A stretch of 64,000 nucleotides of DNA from Flavobacterium sp. J372 (lineage in GTDB: Bacteria > Bacteroidota > Bacteroidia > Flavobacteriales > Flavobacteriaceae). The stretch is taken from assembly GCF_024699965.1 (NCBI RefSeq), contig NZ_JAJOMZ010000004.1, positions 496,001 to 560,000 on the forward strand, in the 5' to 3' direction. The translations under genes and the position numbers were made by a program. This document shows positions 55,701 to 63,681 of the stretch, in pieces. Every line of letters starts with the position of its first letter. Within the stretch, counting starts at the first letter, position 1. Under the pieces are notes generated by a model, which was not told the DNA's origin, did no database searches, and saw only the letters and a list, made by a program, of their open reading frames with translations.

Positions 55701-56109
55701 TATTTGCTTTTTGCTCGATGGAAGCCGCCAGTAATTCGCTATGTTGGCTTTGTCCGGACAGTTGAAGGAAATTGGTCAGCTTATCGCTGATTTCTGAGAA
55801 GTGATTGCCAATGATTGACGAGGCTTCTTCATACCCAATACCTTTCTGCAATTTGAAGAGCTTAAATATCGGGAACAGAATGAACCGAAGCAGCAGAAAG
55901 GCTTCCACTGCAATAAAAAGCCAGAACAAGGCGGTACGACCATTACTTGGCAGCCACAGGAAATATTCAACCAGCAACGTAAATATAAAGTACATGAGGC
56001 CTATCGCGAGGAAAAGTATACTCCCGCGGATAAGCTCGTTCGTATAGTATTTTTTGATGAAGCCCTCAAGCTTCAGGTATATGGTGTTTTTCGCTTCCAA
56101 TCTCAACAA
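52753..56109 (-). CDS. DUF4175 large membrane-anchored coiled-coil protein
   Basis: An 1118-residue protein. Two membrane segments lie near residues 28-85 (ILFLAIGLMYFIFTLLVEYF, then LFWLFIAVEAFLLLRFILF) and a third near 155-172 (YAAVPLLLILFFLI). A strand-rich periplasmic part with Ig-like modules runs to about residue 490, followed by several hundred residues of Lys/Glu/Gln coiled coil, a Gly/Lys/Glu low-complexity stretch near 960-1000, and a helical end. DUF4175 occurs widely in Bacteroidota and some Proteobacteria with no proven activity. It is first in the operon with ybeY and mnmG. A structural or scaffold role in the envelope is inferred only from its shape. Confidence 0.87.
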   Translation of the reverse strand: MLRLEAKNTIYLKLEGFIKKYYTNELIRGSILFLAIGLMYFIFTLLVEYFLWLPSNGRTALFWLFIAVEAFLLLRFILFPIFKLFKLQKGIGYEEASSIIGNHFSEISDKLTNFLQLSGQSQHSELLAASIEQKANTLQPIPFTNAVNFKKNMKYVPYAAVPLLLILFFLISGNGSVISSSFTRVVNYEKHYAPPAPFEFVVLNNSLIAQQETDFVLEVKTQGRIVPENATITIGEENYFLEPVSPGVFRYRFEKPTKDIAFTLQANSVTSRPYELNVVAVPTIANFEMTLQFPGYLGKKAEVVRGTGNAVVPEGTKVTWKVNALATNSIEWVSNGSVSAFNANENVFSYSKNITQNTEYQVLTSNSKVKHHEKLQYQITTIKDQYPTISVSAAPDSLKLKREIMLGEVSDDYGLTKLQVVYYPKDNPNAAKRGTLPVKKDAVDRFYYTFPNGLNLQGGVAYEYYFEVFDNDAAHGYKSARSSVFSHRELTQDEQQEQVLQDQNSNINNLEKSIKNQDKQLQELDKLQKMGKEKTNLDFKDQKKVQDFINRQKQQDEMMKEFSKKLQDNLEQFNPEKKDEMKEELMKRLEKNEKEAEKNQKLLDELKELTNKLKEEELFDKIDQFKQKAKNQTKSLEQLVELTKRFYVEKKAEQIADKLNKLGDKEDKLSESKENNAQKQDEINKEFDKLQEEMRELEKQNEELKKPMDIPADKQEEQKIEEDMQKASEELQKQNADKDQKAQKAKPKQKSAAQKMKKMGQKMMEMMAGGEMEQLQEDVKMLRQILDNLLAYSFSQEDVMDNFKSSNGRTAAYGSYLKRQQDLKQQFRHVDDSLFAMSLRNPKIGDEITKEVGNVHYYVDKALADLAENIVNRGVSNQQYAITSANKLADFLSDALNNMQNQLQMQSSGGGKPKPGQGQGEGMQLPDIIKKQEGLAEKMQKGMKKGGKEGGEEPDKQGKDGEKGDKGGKKGGQEGENGEGGEGEAGELLEIYKEQQRLREQLQKALEKQGMGGNGQNALKQMKDIEKQLLNKGFKNETLQRMQNLKHELLKLDRAIQQQGEENKRQSQTNKKEFNNTNNQLPEALKEYLNSVEILNRQALPLRPNFNQRVQTYFKKND

Positions 56110-56271
56110 TTGTTTATAACCGATAAAATTACAAATTATACTAATGCATAAACGCTAAATTTTGGCCTGTATGATTTTGTGGCAAAACATTAACATCAGC
56201 AGGCACAAGCGTTTACAGAAATTGACGTGATTTGATAATGTAATTCCTCCTGTTGAAAACCTGCTAAATTG

Positions 56272-56279
56272 TATCTTTG
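56272..56279 (+). promoter_or_regulatory. -7 box of gltX
   Basis: TATCTTTG matches TAnnTTTG, with TTG at 56253-56255 as a possible -33 element (16-bp spacer), 18 bp before the ATG. Confidence 0.6.
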
Positions 56280-56297
56280 CGCCAAAATTTATCAACA

Positions 56298-57809
56298 ATG
56301 GCCAAGCAAGTACGGGTGCGTTTTGCCCCAAGCCCTACAGGTCCGCTGCACATAGGCGGCGTAAGGACTGCCCTTTTCAACTACTTATTCGCAAAGAAAC
56401 ATAACGGTGTTTTCTACCTGAGGATTGAAGATACCGACCAGAACCGCTACGTGCCCGGCGCGGAAGAATATATTGTGGAAGCGCTTAACTGGTGCGGCAT
56501 CCCGTTTGACGAAGGCCCGGGTAAAGAAGGCAATTATGGCCCTTACCGCCAAAGTGAGCGCAAGGATATGTACAGGCAATACGCGCTTGCACTGGTTGAG
56601 TCAGGCTGGGCGTACTATGCATTTGACACTCCTGAAGCGCTTGACAAACTTCGCTCTGATGCCGAAGCCGCAGGACAGACTTTTATATACAACCATACAA
56701 ACAGAGACACGCTCGACACCTCGCTTAACCTTTCTGCGGATGCGGTACAGCAAAGGCTTGATGCCGGAGATGCTTATGTGATACGTTTTAAAACGCCGGT
56801 TGGCGAGACGCTTCAACTAAAAGATATTATCCGTGGGGATATTAAATTTGATTCAAGCCTGCTTGATGATAAAGTGTTATTCAAGAGCGATGGGATGCCA
56901 ACCTACCACCTCGCCAACATTGTTGATGACCACCTGATGGAAACCACCCACGTGATACGCGGTGAAGAGTGGCTTCCTTCTCTCCCGCTGCATGCATTGC
57001 TGTACAGGGCATTTGGCTGGGAAGCGCCGGAATTTGCACACCTGCCACTTATATTGAAGCCTGTAGGCAACGGCAAGCTCTCTAAACGCGATGGCGATAA
57101 ACTGGGCTTCCCGGTTTTCCCGCTGGAATGGAAGAATGCTGACGGCACTACCTCTCCGGGTTATCGTGAGCAGGGCTATTTACCTGAAGCTGTAGTGAAC
57201 TTCCTGGCCATGCTGGGCTGGAATCCCGGTACCGACCAGGAATTGTTTACACTTGATGAACTGGTGCAGTTGTTCGATCTGGAGCGTGTACATAAGGCTG
57301 GGGCTAAGTTTGACCCGGAAAAGAACAAATGGTTCAACCACCAGTATTTTGGCAGGCAGGATAACGAAAAGATTGCGCATGCGCTGTCACACGTTCTTTT
57401 GCAGAAAGGCATCAACAAACCGATTGAGTATGTAACTGAAGTGGTTGCTTTAGTTAAAGAACGGGCCACATTTGCCAGTGAGCTTTGGGACCTGAGCGAT
57501 TATTTCTTTACCGCCCCGCAAACCTACGATGAGAAAACCATAAAGAACTGGAAGCCTGAAACTGCCGAAATCATGCAGCAGCTGATTGACGTGGTACAGA
57601 ACACGCTGGACTTCACTTCAGCTAACCTTGAAAGCGTTATAAAGGCTTGGATGGAAGAAAACGGCATCGGGATAGGTAAAGTGATGCAGCCCCTGCGTTT
57701 AAGCCTTGTAGGGGCTATGAAAGGCCCTCATCTGTTTGATATCATGGCGATGATAGGCAAAGAAGAAACTATACTCAGGATAAAAGCTGCGATTGAAAAT
57801 TTAGGATAA
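56298..57809 (+). CDS. gltX: Glutamyl-tRNA synthetase
   Basis: A 503-residue class I synthetase charging tRNA-Glu. The start is ATG 56298 (MAKQVRVRFAPSPTGPLHIG); the in-frame TTG upstream is inside the promoter box. The HIGH-type motif is HIGG (18-21) and the KMSKS-type motif is GKLSKRDGDKLG. Also visible are YLRIEDTDQNRYVPGAEEYI and LPLHALLYRAFGW. The helical anticodon-binding part ends GKEETILRIKAAIENLG. It is a single gene bounded by its own promoter and terminator. Confidence 0.97.
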   Translation: MAKQVRVRFAPSPTGPLHIGGVRTALFNYLFAKKHNGVFYLRIEDTDQNRYVPGAEEYIVEALNWCGIPFDEGPGKEGNYGPYRQSERKDMYRQYALALVESGWAYYAFDTPEALDKLRSDAEAAGQTFIYNHTNRDTLDTSLNLSADAVQQRLDAGDAYVIRFKTPVGETLQLKDIIRGDIKFDSSLLDDKVLFKSDGMPTYHLANIVDDHLMETTHVIRGEEWLPSLPLHALLYRAFGWEAPEFAHLPLILKPVGNGKLSKRDGDKLGFPVFPLEWKNADGTTSPGYREQGYLPEAVVNFLAMLGWNPGTDQELFTLDELVQLFDLERVHKAGAKFDPEKNKWFNHQYFGRQDNEKIAHALSHVLLQKGINKPIEYVTEVVALVKERATFASELWDLSDYFFTAPQTYDEKTIKNWKPETAEIMQQLIDVVQNTLDFTSANLESVIKAWMEENGIGIGKVMQPLRLSLVGAMKGPHLFDIMAMIGKEETILRIKAAIENLG

Positions 57810-57814
57810 GATGA

Positions 57815-57839
57815 AGCCTCCCTAACCGGAGGCTTTTTT
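57815..57839 (+). terminator. Terminator after gltX
   Basis: AGCCTCC (57815-57821) pairs with GGAGGCT (57828-57834) followed by TTTTT. Confidence 0.8.
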
Positions 57840-57886
57840 ATATCCATAAAAATCTATACCTTACACAAAATCAAAAACCAAGAATT

Positions 57887-58879
57887 ATGGAAAACATCCC
57901 TTACTACATTTTATTAATTATCGGCCTGTTCATTTTCTTGTCGTCATTCTTTACAGTAAAGCAACAAACAGCAGCTATTATTGAGCGTTTCGGCAAGTTT
58001 CAGAGTATACGCCATGCTGGGCTTCACCTCAAAATTCCGGTGATAGATAAAATTGCCGGCAGGCTTAACCTTAAGATACAGCAACTTGATGTTATCATAG
58101 AGACCAAAACGAAGGAGAACGTGTTCGTGAAGATGAAAGTTTCTGTGCAGTTTAAGGTAATCCAGGAGAAGGTGTATGAAGCATTCTATAAACTGGAATA
58201 CCCGCACGACCAGATAACATCTTATGTATTTGATGTGGTGCGTGCAGAAGTACCCAAGCTGAAGCTAGACGATGTTTTTGAACGCAAAGATGATATTGCC
58301 ATTGCTGTGAAGCGCGAGCTTAATGAAGCCATGACAACCTATGGTTATGACATCATCAATACTTTGATTACTGACATTGACCCGGATATTCAGGTGAAAA
58401 ATGCGATGAACCGCATCAATGCTGCTGACCGTGAGAAATCGGCTGCGGAGTATGAAGCAGAAGCGCAACGCATACGTATTGTAGCTAAAGCTAAGGCAGA
58501 AGCGGAAAGTAAAAGGCTTCAAGGGCAGGGTATTGCCGACCAGCGCAGGGAGATTGCACGTGGACTGGTTGAAAGTGTTGACGTGCTAAACCAGGTGGGC
58601 ATTAACAGCCAGGAAGCATCTGCGCTTATTGTGGTTACACAGCATTATGATACGTTACAGGCCATTGGCGGAGATACCAACAGCAACTTGATATTATTGC
58701 CTAACTCACCGCAGGCGGGCAGCGAGATGCTGAACAATATGGTGGCATCATTTGTGGCCAGTAACCAGGTAGGCGAATCTATGAAACTGCAAAGACCACG
58801 CAAACGCGACCGCGAAGATAATGAGCGCAACAGGCGCAATGAGCTCCCGCCACAGGAAGAAACCAATGATGAGCAATAA
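57887..58879 (+). CDS. SPFH/Band 7 domain protein (stomatin/HflC-like)
   Basis: A 330-residue protein with one N-terminal membrane segment (YYILLIIGLFIFLSSFFTV), an SPFH domain (IIERFGKFQSIRHAGLHLKI, then VIIETKTKENVFVKMKVSVQ), a coiled coil with the flotillin-like Ala/Glu/Lys repeats YEAEAQRIRIVAKAKAEAES, and a highly charged Arg/Asp/Glu tail. Such proteins form oligomeric rings at the membrane that control proteases or lipid domains. The usual NfeD-type or protease partner is not adjacent. Confidence 0.9.
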   Translation: MENIPYYILLIIGLFIFLSSFFTVKQQTAAIIERFGKFQSIRHAGLHLKIPVIDKIAGRLNLKIQQLDVIIETKTKENVFVKMKVSVQFKVIQEKVYEAFYKLEYPHDQITSYVFDVVRAEVPKLKLDDVFERKDDIAIAVKRELNEAMTTYGYDIINTLITDIDPDIQVKNAMNRINAADREKSAAEYEAEAQRIRIVAKAKAEAESKRLQGQGIADQRREIARGLVESVDVLNQVGINSQEASALIVVTQHYDTLQAIGGDTNSNLILLPNSPQAGSEMLNNMVASFVASNQVGESMKLQRPRKRDREDNERNRRNELPPQEETNDEQ

Positions 58880-58914
58880 AAAAAATCCCGCCTTACGAGC
58901 GGGATTCTTTTTTA
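58880..58914. terminator. Bidirectional terminator between SPFH and DUF6327 genes
   Basis: AATCCCGC (58884-58891) pairs with GCGGGATT (58899-58906), flanked by A and T runs. The stop of the minus-strand gene lies within it. Confidence 0.8.
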
Positions 58915-59153
58915 AAATATCTTTTAAAGAGGTATGTAAGCGCCGCGCTCTTAAGCGGGCCGGAGAGCATTCCGAGTACGCCTAAAACTTTTTTAGGTGT
59001 CTCGCCAATGAGGTTATCCGGCTGCAGGCTTTCTTTGGTTTCATCAAGTTCCTTCAGAAGCCTGGCATAGGCAAGGTCTTTCTCCACCTTCATTATCTCA
59101 AGGTCTTTATTGATCTGGTCGTATGTGTAATATACTTTGGTATTCATAATCAA
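58893..59153 (-). CDS. Small DUF6327-like protein
   Basis: An 86-residue charged helical protein (VYYTYDQINKDLEIMKVEKD) with a conserved end LSGPLKSAALTYLFKRYFKK. It resembles DUF6327-type proteins encoded after holin-family genes in flavobacteria. Its ATG overlaps the stop of the holin-like gene by four bases; a second ATG two codons in is equally possible. Function unknown. The coding end runs into the terminator. Confidence 0.72.
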   Translation of the reverse strand: MIMNTKVYYTYDQINKDLEIMKVEKDLAYARLLKELDETKESLQPDNLIGETPKKVLGVLGMLSGPLKSAALTYLFKRYFKKESRS

Positions 59154-59503
59154 TAGCTTTTTAAAAATATCCTTGAGAACTTCGCTAAAATAGGCCCTTC
59201 TACAATCTTGTCCTGAATTTTATATACAATGATGGCGGCCACGAGGTAAATTACACCAACAATTAAGAATCCAAGCGCATGGTTATCCAGCCAATATCCT
59301 ATTGCCAGTGCAGCAGCAATAGAAAAGAAGACTGTAACAATGAGCAGCATGATGGCCAAAAGGAACATCTTCAGCATCATTGTAGTAGATTTCATAAGTA
59401 TCTTGAAACCCCATAGCTTGTAATACCTGAGGTTGGCCTCAAATACTTCTTTCGCCTGCTGCTTCAGGTCACCTATGTTTTCTTTTACGTCTTCTAATCC
59501 CAT
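59150..59503 (-). CDS. Phage-holin-family (DUF1469) membrane protein
   Basis: A 117-residue protein with an N-terminal amphipathic helix (DVKENIGDLKQQAKEVFEAN) and two long hydrophobic segments (MFLLAIMLLIVTVFFSIAAA, then GFLIVGVIYLVAAIIVY). It matches the phage_holin_3_6/DUF1469 family, which despite the name is a chromosomal envelope protein. It is the middle gene of a YtxH-holin-DUF6327 cassette that in other bacteria often responds to envelope or osmotic stress. Confidence 0.83.
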   Translation of the reverse strand: MGLEDVKENIGDLKQQAKEVFEANLRYYKLWGFKILMKSTTMMLKMFLLAIMLLIVTVFFSIAAALAIGYWLDNHALGFLIVGVIYLVAAIIVYKIQDKIVEGPILAKFSRIFLKSY

Positions 59504-59514
59504 ACTATGCTTAT

Positions 59515-59907
59515 TTATATGGCAGCGCCGGTTGCACCTTTAGATGCTGCGGTTTTACCTCCTGTTGTAGCTTCATCAGCCATATGAGATGCCGTAGCGC
59601 CTTTACTTTTAAGTTCTTCAAGCTTGCGCTCAAGTGTAGAGATAATGTCATCTTTTTTCTCTTCAACGCTTGCAACAAGTTTATCAAAACCCGCTTCAAG
59701 GCCTTCTTTAGATGTGCCAAGCCTGCCTTTAAGCTGCTCTGTAAGTTCACTTATCTTATCTTTCAGCTCATCGCGCTTCTGGCCGTAGCCGTCTTTAATT
59801 TTCCTGCGGGTATTTGTACCCTGATCCGGAGCGAATAAAATTCCTATTGCAGCGCCTACTGCGGCTCCTGCCAATACAGCTAATACTGTTCCTGTTTTAC
59901 CAGCCAT
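59515..59907 (-). CDS. YtxH domain protein
   Basis: A 130-residue protein starting at the ATG at 59907 (MAGKTGTVLAVLAGAAVGAA). A glycine/alanine-rich membrane segment is followed by GILFAPDQGTNTRRKIKD, the YtxH signature, then a long charged coiled coil and an Ala/Thr/Gly-rich end. The family is linked to general stress. It is the first gene of the cassette; a TACCTTTA box at 59942-59935 on the minus strand may be its promoter. Confidence 0.87.
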   Translation of the reverse strand: MAGKTGTVLAVLAGAAVGAAIGILFAPDQGTNTRRKIKDGYGQKRDELKDKISELTEQLKGRLGTSKEGLEAGFDKLVASVEEKKDDIISTLERKLEELKSKGATASHMADEATTGGKTAASKGATGAAI

Positions 59908-59949
59908 GATTATTGTTTTTTGAATTAATAATGATAAAGGTAGCCACAT

Positions 59950-60155
59950 AAATATTTGTAAGATGTTAAAACACCGTTAAGTATTAGCCAAACAATGTGA
60001 AAACTGAAAATAAAGCGATTTTACAAGGTTTCTTTATATCAAATGACTCTACGCCTTTCTTACAAAAAAGAATGCTTTATATTTGAAATATGGAAGTCGA
60101 TTTTGATAATCATTCCTGATTGTATTGACTGAAAGTATAGTAAATATATATAATA
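59950..60155. other. Intergenic region between ytxH-like gene and glnS
   Basis: About 200 bp of AT-rich sequence without an ORF. It contains a plus-strand TATATTTG at 60078-60085 with no gene behind it, and AAAATAAAGCGATTT (60007-60021), which recurs inverted at 49037 and 39677. Confidence 0.4.
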
Positions 60156-60181
60156 GAAAAACCCGGATGCTATTCCGGGTT
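60156..60181 (-). terminator. Terminator after glnS
   Basis: AACCCGGA (60160-60167) pairs with TCCGGGTT (60174-60181). On the minus strand it runs into TTTCT. Confidence 0.7.
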
Positions 60182-60204
60182 CTGATAAATATACTTTATA
60201 TAAA

Positions 60205-61890
60205 CTATTCTTTACTTTCAACCTTAGCCCAGGTATCACGAAGGCCAACCGTTTTGTTGAACACAGGTTTACCATCGGTACTGTCAGGATCAACACAAAA
60301 ATATCCCAGGCGCTGAAACTGGTAGTGCTCCCCTGCTTTCGCATCCTTCAGTCCCGGTTCAAGATAACCTGTGATCACTTCAAGTGAATTAGGATTGATG
60401 TACTCTTTAAAGTCAACCTCTTTATCACCGTCAGGATTTTCATGTGTAAATAGCCTGTCATATATCCTGATTTCAGCAGGAAGCGCATGTTGTATTGATA
60501 CCCAGTGAATGGTCCCTTTTATCTTACGAAGGCTGGCTTCAGTACCACTGCCGCTTTTTGAGTCTGCATCATATGTGGCATGTATTTCAGTAATATTGCC
60601 GTCAGCATCCTTCACAACGCTTTCGCCTTTAATAATGTAAGCGTTCTTTAGGCGAACCTCTTTGCCCAGCGTCAAACGGAAATACTTGCTGTTGGCATTC
60701 TCCATAAAGTCTTCACGCTCAATATATAATTCACGCGAAAAAGGCACCTGGCGTGAGCCTGTGCTTTCATCTTCAGGATTATTTTCTGCCTCAAGCCATT
60801 CTTCTTTTCCTTCAGGATAATTAGTGATGATGAGCTTAACCGGGTCTAACACCGCCATAACACGTGGTGCGGTTTTGTTCAGGTCTTCGCGCACGCAGAA
60901 TTCCAGCAGCGAAACATCAATAAGGTTGGTACGTTTGGCAATACCTATTGTATCAGCAAAATTGCGTATAGCGGCAGGTGTGTATCCCCTTCTGCGCATG
61001 CCGGAAATAGTACTCATACGTGGGTCGTCCCAGCCTTTTACATGACCTTCGGTCACCAGCTGAAGCAGCTTACGCTTGCTTACAACGGTATGGCTTAGGT
61101 TACGGCGGGCAAATTCACGCTGTTTAGGGCGTACTTTGCTGCTGTCATATATCTGGTCAAGGAACCAGTCATAAAGCTCCCTGTGCGGCAAAAATTCAAG
61201 CGTACAAAGAGAGTGTGTTATCTGCTCCAGGTAATCGCTTTCGCCATGTGCCCAGTCATACATAGGGTAAATGCACCAGTTGTCGCCTGTGCGGTGATGG
61301 TGCGCGTGTATAACGCGGTACATAATAGGGTCGCGCATCAGCATATTAGGTGACGCCATATCTATTTTTGCGCGAAGAATATGCTGCCCTTCAGGGAAGT
61401 CACCGTTCTTCATACCTTCAAAAAGGCGGAGGTTCTCTTCTACGCTGCGGTCACGGTACGGGCTGTTGGTGCCCGGCTGTGTAGGCGTACCTTTTTGCTT
61501 AGCCATTTCTTCGCTGGTCTGGCTGTCAACGTAAGCCTTGCCGTTCTTTATAAACTCAATAGCCCAGTCATACAGCTCCTGAAAATAGTCTGATGCATAG
61601 CGCTCTTCAGCCCATTTAAAGCCAAGCCACTCTACATCTTTCTTTATGGCATTAACATACTCCTGCTCTTCTTTGGCAGGGTTGGTATCATCAAAACGCA
61701 GGTTTACAGGTGCCTTGTAACGCAGCCCCAGACCAAAGTTCAGGCAGATGGCGCTGGCATGGCCTACGTGCAGGTAGCCATTAGGCTCTGGCGGGAAACG
61801 AAAACGCAGCTTATCCTGAGACAGGCCTGCTTTTAAATCGTCTTCTATTATTTGTTCTATAAAATTCAGTGATCTTTCTTCAGCCGACAT
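60205..61890 (-). CDS. glnS: Glutaminyl-tRNA synthetase
   Basis: A 561-residue class I synthetase charging tRNA-Gln directly. Visible are [20 protein letters not shown] (HIGH motif as HVGH), [20 protein letters not shown], the KMSKS motif as VVSKRKL, and [20 protein letters not shown]. The C-terminal double beta-barrel anticodon domain has [19 protein letters not shown]. Its presence beside gltX's region means Gln-tRNA need not be made by the GatCAB route. It has its own promoter box at 61911-61918. Confidence 0.97.
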   Translation of the reverse strand: MSAEERSLNFIEQIIEDDLKAGLSQDKLRFRFPPEPNGYLHVGHASAICLNFGLGLRYKAPVNLRFDDTNPAKEEQEYVNAIKKDVEWLGFKWAEERYASDYFQELYDWAIEFIKNGKAYVDSQTSEEMAKQKGTPTQPGTNSPYRDRSVEENLRLFEGMKNGDFPEGQHILRAKIDMASPNMLMRDPIMYRVIHAHHHRTGDNWCIYPMYDWAHGESDYLEQITHSLCTLEFLPHRELYDWFLDQIYDSSKVRPKQREFARRNLSHTVVSKRKLLQLVTEGHVKGWDDPRMSTISGMRRRGYTPAAIRNFADTIGIAKRTNLIDVSLLEFCVREDLNKTAPRVMAVLDPVKLIITNYPEGKEEWLEAENNPEDESTGSRQVPFSRELYIEREDFMENANSKYFRLTLGKEVRLKNAYIIKGESVVKDADGNITEIHATYDADSKSGSGTEASLRKIKGTIHWVSIQHALPAEIRIYDRLFTHENPDGDKEVDFKEYINPNSLEVITGYLEPGLKDAKAGEHYQFQRLGYFCVDPDSTDGKPVFNKTVGLRDTWAKVESKE

Positions 61891-61910
61891 AGTGGTTTTT
61901 TATATGATGG

Positions 61911-61918
61911 CAAAGGTA
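61911..61918 (-). promoter_or_regulatory. -7 box of glnS
   Basis: The minus strand reads TACCTTTG (TAnnTTTG), 20 bp before the glnS ATG. Confidence 0.55.
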
Positions 61919-61924
61919 TGGATT

Positions 61925-61962
61925 AGTTTGAATGTTGTAAAGTTGAAAGTCTGAAAGTTCAA
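61925..61962. repeat. AACTTT-type repeat, copy e
   Basis: TTTGAATGTTGTAAAGTTG followed by AAAGTCTGAAAGTTC is the reverse orientation of the element, between glnS and the outer-membrane protein gene. Confidence 0.55.
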
Positions 61963-63162
61963 TTATAGAATCTTGTAACCAAGTAAAACAGATATTGAGC
62001 CGTTTGTATTACTGTGTGTAAGTGACTTTTTAGCGTAATAGTTGATTCCTGCACTATAATTTTTGTAAATATAACCAAAGCCAACCCGCAATAACGATGA
62101 ACCTGAATTTGCGTTCTTATAATCGATATTTAATATGTTATTATTCCTGGTATAAGTTGCCGTGGGCTTTGAACCGATAACAGTATTGAAGCCATAAGCT
62201 ATGTCAAGATTAAGTTCAGAATTCTTATTTAAAATGAAATAATGTCTAATTCCTAAAGGCATTTCTACGTAGGAGTATCCAGTTATCTTTAAATCAGCAT
62301 CATACGCCTTAATATATTGAGATATCTCACCTTGACTATTATAGGTAGGAGTTGTAAATAAAGCCCATTTTTTATGGTTGAATGGAAGCCTGATTTCTGC
62401 TTCAAATCCTAGTAAAATGTTTGTTTCTGCATCACCTTCTAAACTTATCTGATCATAACCGCTTCCTCCAACACCAAATCTTTCTAGGAGTACATCAATT
62501 TTCGATGTATAAAAATTTATCCCTGTGACAACTCTAAGATTAAAGTCCGCCATTGTTTTCCTTTCAGCATAGTTCACAGTTTCTGAATCTTGACACTCAT
62601 TATACCTTGTAATGACTCCAAGTAGCTGATTTTCATTATATTTAATCTTTCGTATATCACCTACAGTTTCACATTTTAAGCTATTGTATAATTCTAATCT
62701 GAAACTGTTATCAGTTTCTTCCCTACCAGTAGCAGTACTTAAATACCTGGTGTATATTAAGGGTTTTACAGGCTGGCCTTCAAAATGGAGAAAATATATA
62801 TCATCTCCATTTTTTAATAATGAGGCTTTACCTTCAGCAATAACTTTTAAAAGCTGCTTTCCGGATTTTATTGCAATGTTGCCCTTCTGCTCAGGGATTG
62901 CCGGCACGTCGTATTCTTTATACATGTGAGATGTACCCTCAATATAAAATGATTGAAGCTGAGACGTGTAAATTTTCTTTACTTCGGCTGACTCGTCTGT
63001 TTTATATTCAATTTCAGTCGGGATTCTGTTCCAGTCATAGTTTTTAATCAAGCATTCTGTCTGTTGGTTGGTTTTAGTTACAAAATATCCTTTTTGGAAT
63101 GTGGTTTGGGCGGTTGCAGTGATAAAGAATAGGAAAGAACAAAGAATAAAGATTTTTTTCAT
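61963..63162 (-). CDS. Outer-membrane beta-barrel-like protein, unknown function
   Basis: A 399-residue exported protein (signal peptide MKKIFILCSFLFFITATAQT). The N-terminal half has the pattern GYFVTKTNQQTECLIKNYDW with VKKIYTSQLQSFYIEG, seen in uncharacterised Bacteroidota proteins. From about residue 210 there are porin-like strands (DFNLRVVTGINFYTSKIDVL), ending in SISVLLGYKIL. The DNA is AT-rich compared with glnS and folB, suggesting an accessory gene. It is flanked on both sides by AACTTT repeats. Confidence 0.7.
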   Translation of the reverse strand: MKKIFILCSFLFFITATAQTTFQKGYFVTKTNQQTECLIKNYDWNRIPTEIEYKTDESAEVKKIYTSQLQSFYIEGTSHMYKEYDVPAIPEQKGNIAIKSGKQLLKVIAEGKASLLKNGDDIYFLHFEGQPVKPLIYTRYLSTATGREETDNSFRLELYNSLKCETVGDIRKIKYNENQLLGVITRYNECQDSETVNYAERKTMADFNLRVVTGINFYTSKIDVLLERFGVGGSGYDQISLEGDAETNILLGFEAEIRLPFNHKKWALFTTPTYNSQGEISQYIKAYDADLKITGYSYVEMPLGIRHYFILNKNSELNLDIAYGFNTVIGSKPTATYTRNNNILNIDYKNANSGSSLLRVGFGYIYKNYSAGINYYAKKSLTHSNTNGSISVLLGYKIL

Positions 63163-63255
63163 TACGGGTGTGTTGGTTTAATGATTATAATTTCGGCTAA
63201 AATATAAAAATTGAAATTGTTAAAAGGGTATTACAAAACTTTATCGGTAGCGCCA

Positions 63256-63292
63256 AAACTTCCTAACTTTACAACTTTAAACATTACAATAA
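63256..63292. repeat. AACTTT-type repeat, copy f
   Basis: AACTTCCTAACTTTACAAC followed by TTTAAACATTACAAT lies immediately upstream of folB. Confidence 0.55.
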
Positions 63293-63652
63293 ATGGGTAT
63301 AATCAAATTACAAAATATACGTACCTTTTCTTACCACGGCTGCCTTGAAGAAGAAGCGAAAATTGGCAGTGATTACAGGGTGGATTTGGAAATTAAGGCC
63401 GATATGAGGAAGCCTAAAGAAACAGATGAGTTGGCTGATACGGTTGATTACGTACACCTTAACCGCATTGTTGTTGAAGAAATGGCAATACGTTCAAAAT
63501 TGCTGGAGCATGTGGCACACCGCATTGTAAAACGCATTTTTGCTGAATTGCCTGAAGTTTCCCGGATATTACTGGGAGTAAGTAAATTAAATCCGCCGAT
63601 AGGTGGTGATGTTGAAATGGTTATTGTCCAGCTTGAAGAATACAGGTCATAA
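63293..63652 (+). CDS. folB: Dihydroneopterin aldolase
   Basis: A 119-residue enzyme of folate synthesis that cleaves 7,8-dihydroneopterin to 6-hydroxymethyl-dihydropterin and glycolaldehyde. Visible are the N-terminal IKLQNIRTFSYHGCLEEEAK with the family Tyr-His-Gly, DELADTVDYVHLNRIVVEEM, the catalytic-region KLLEHVAHRIVKRIF, and the final strand LNPPIGGDVEMVIVQLEE. Length is typical. The upstream spacer contains an AACTTT repeat. Confidence 0.94.
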   Translation: MGIIKLQNIRTFSYHGCLEEEAKIGSDYRVDLEIKADMRKPKETDELADTVDYVHLNRIVVEEMAIRSKLLEHVAHRIVKRIFAELPEVSRILLGVSKLNPPIGGDVEMVIVQLEEYRS

Positions 63653-63681
63653 AAAAAAGAGGGTTATACCCTCTTTTTTTT
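63651..63681. terminator. Bidirectional terminator between folB and sulfatase-type gene
   Basis: An A-rich AGAGGGT arm pairs with ACCCTCT followed by T7, across a TAT loop. The minus-strand gene's stop lies inside it. Confidence 0.8.

Noticed and set aside
39677..60021. AAATCGCTTTATTTTGA at 39677-39693 and 49037-49053, with a 15-base inverted match at 60007-60021
   Set aside because: One copy is coding sequence of the acetyltransferase and the motif is AT-rich. Three matches in 64 kb are not clearly more than chance without a genome-wide count.
60078..60181. Possible small RNA from the plus-strand TATATTTG box to the hairpin at 60160-60181
   Set aside because: On the plus strand the hairpin is not followed by a T run, there is no -33 element, and the hairpin is better explained as the glnS terminator.
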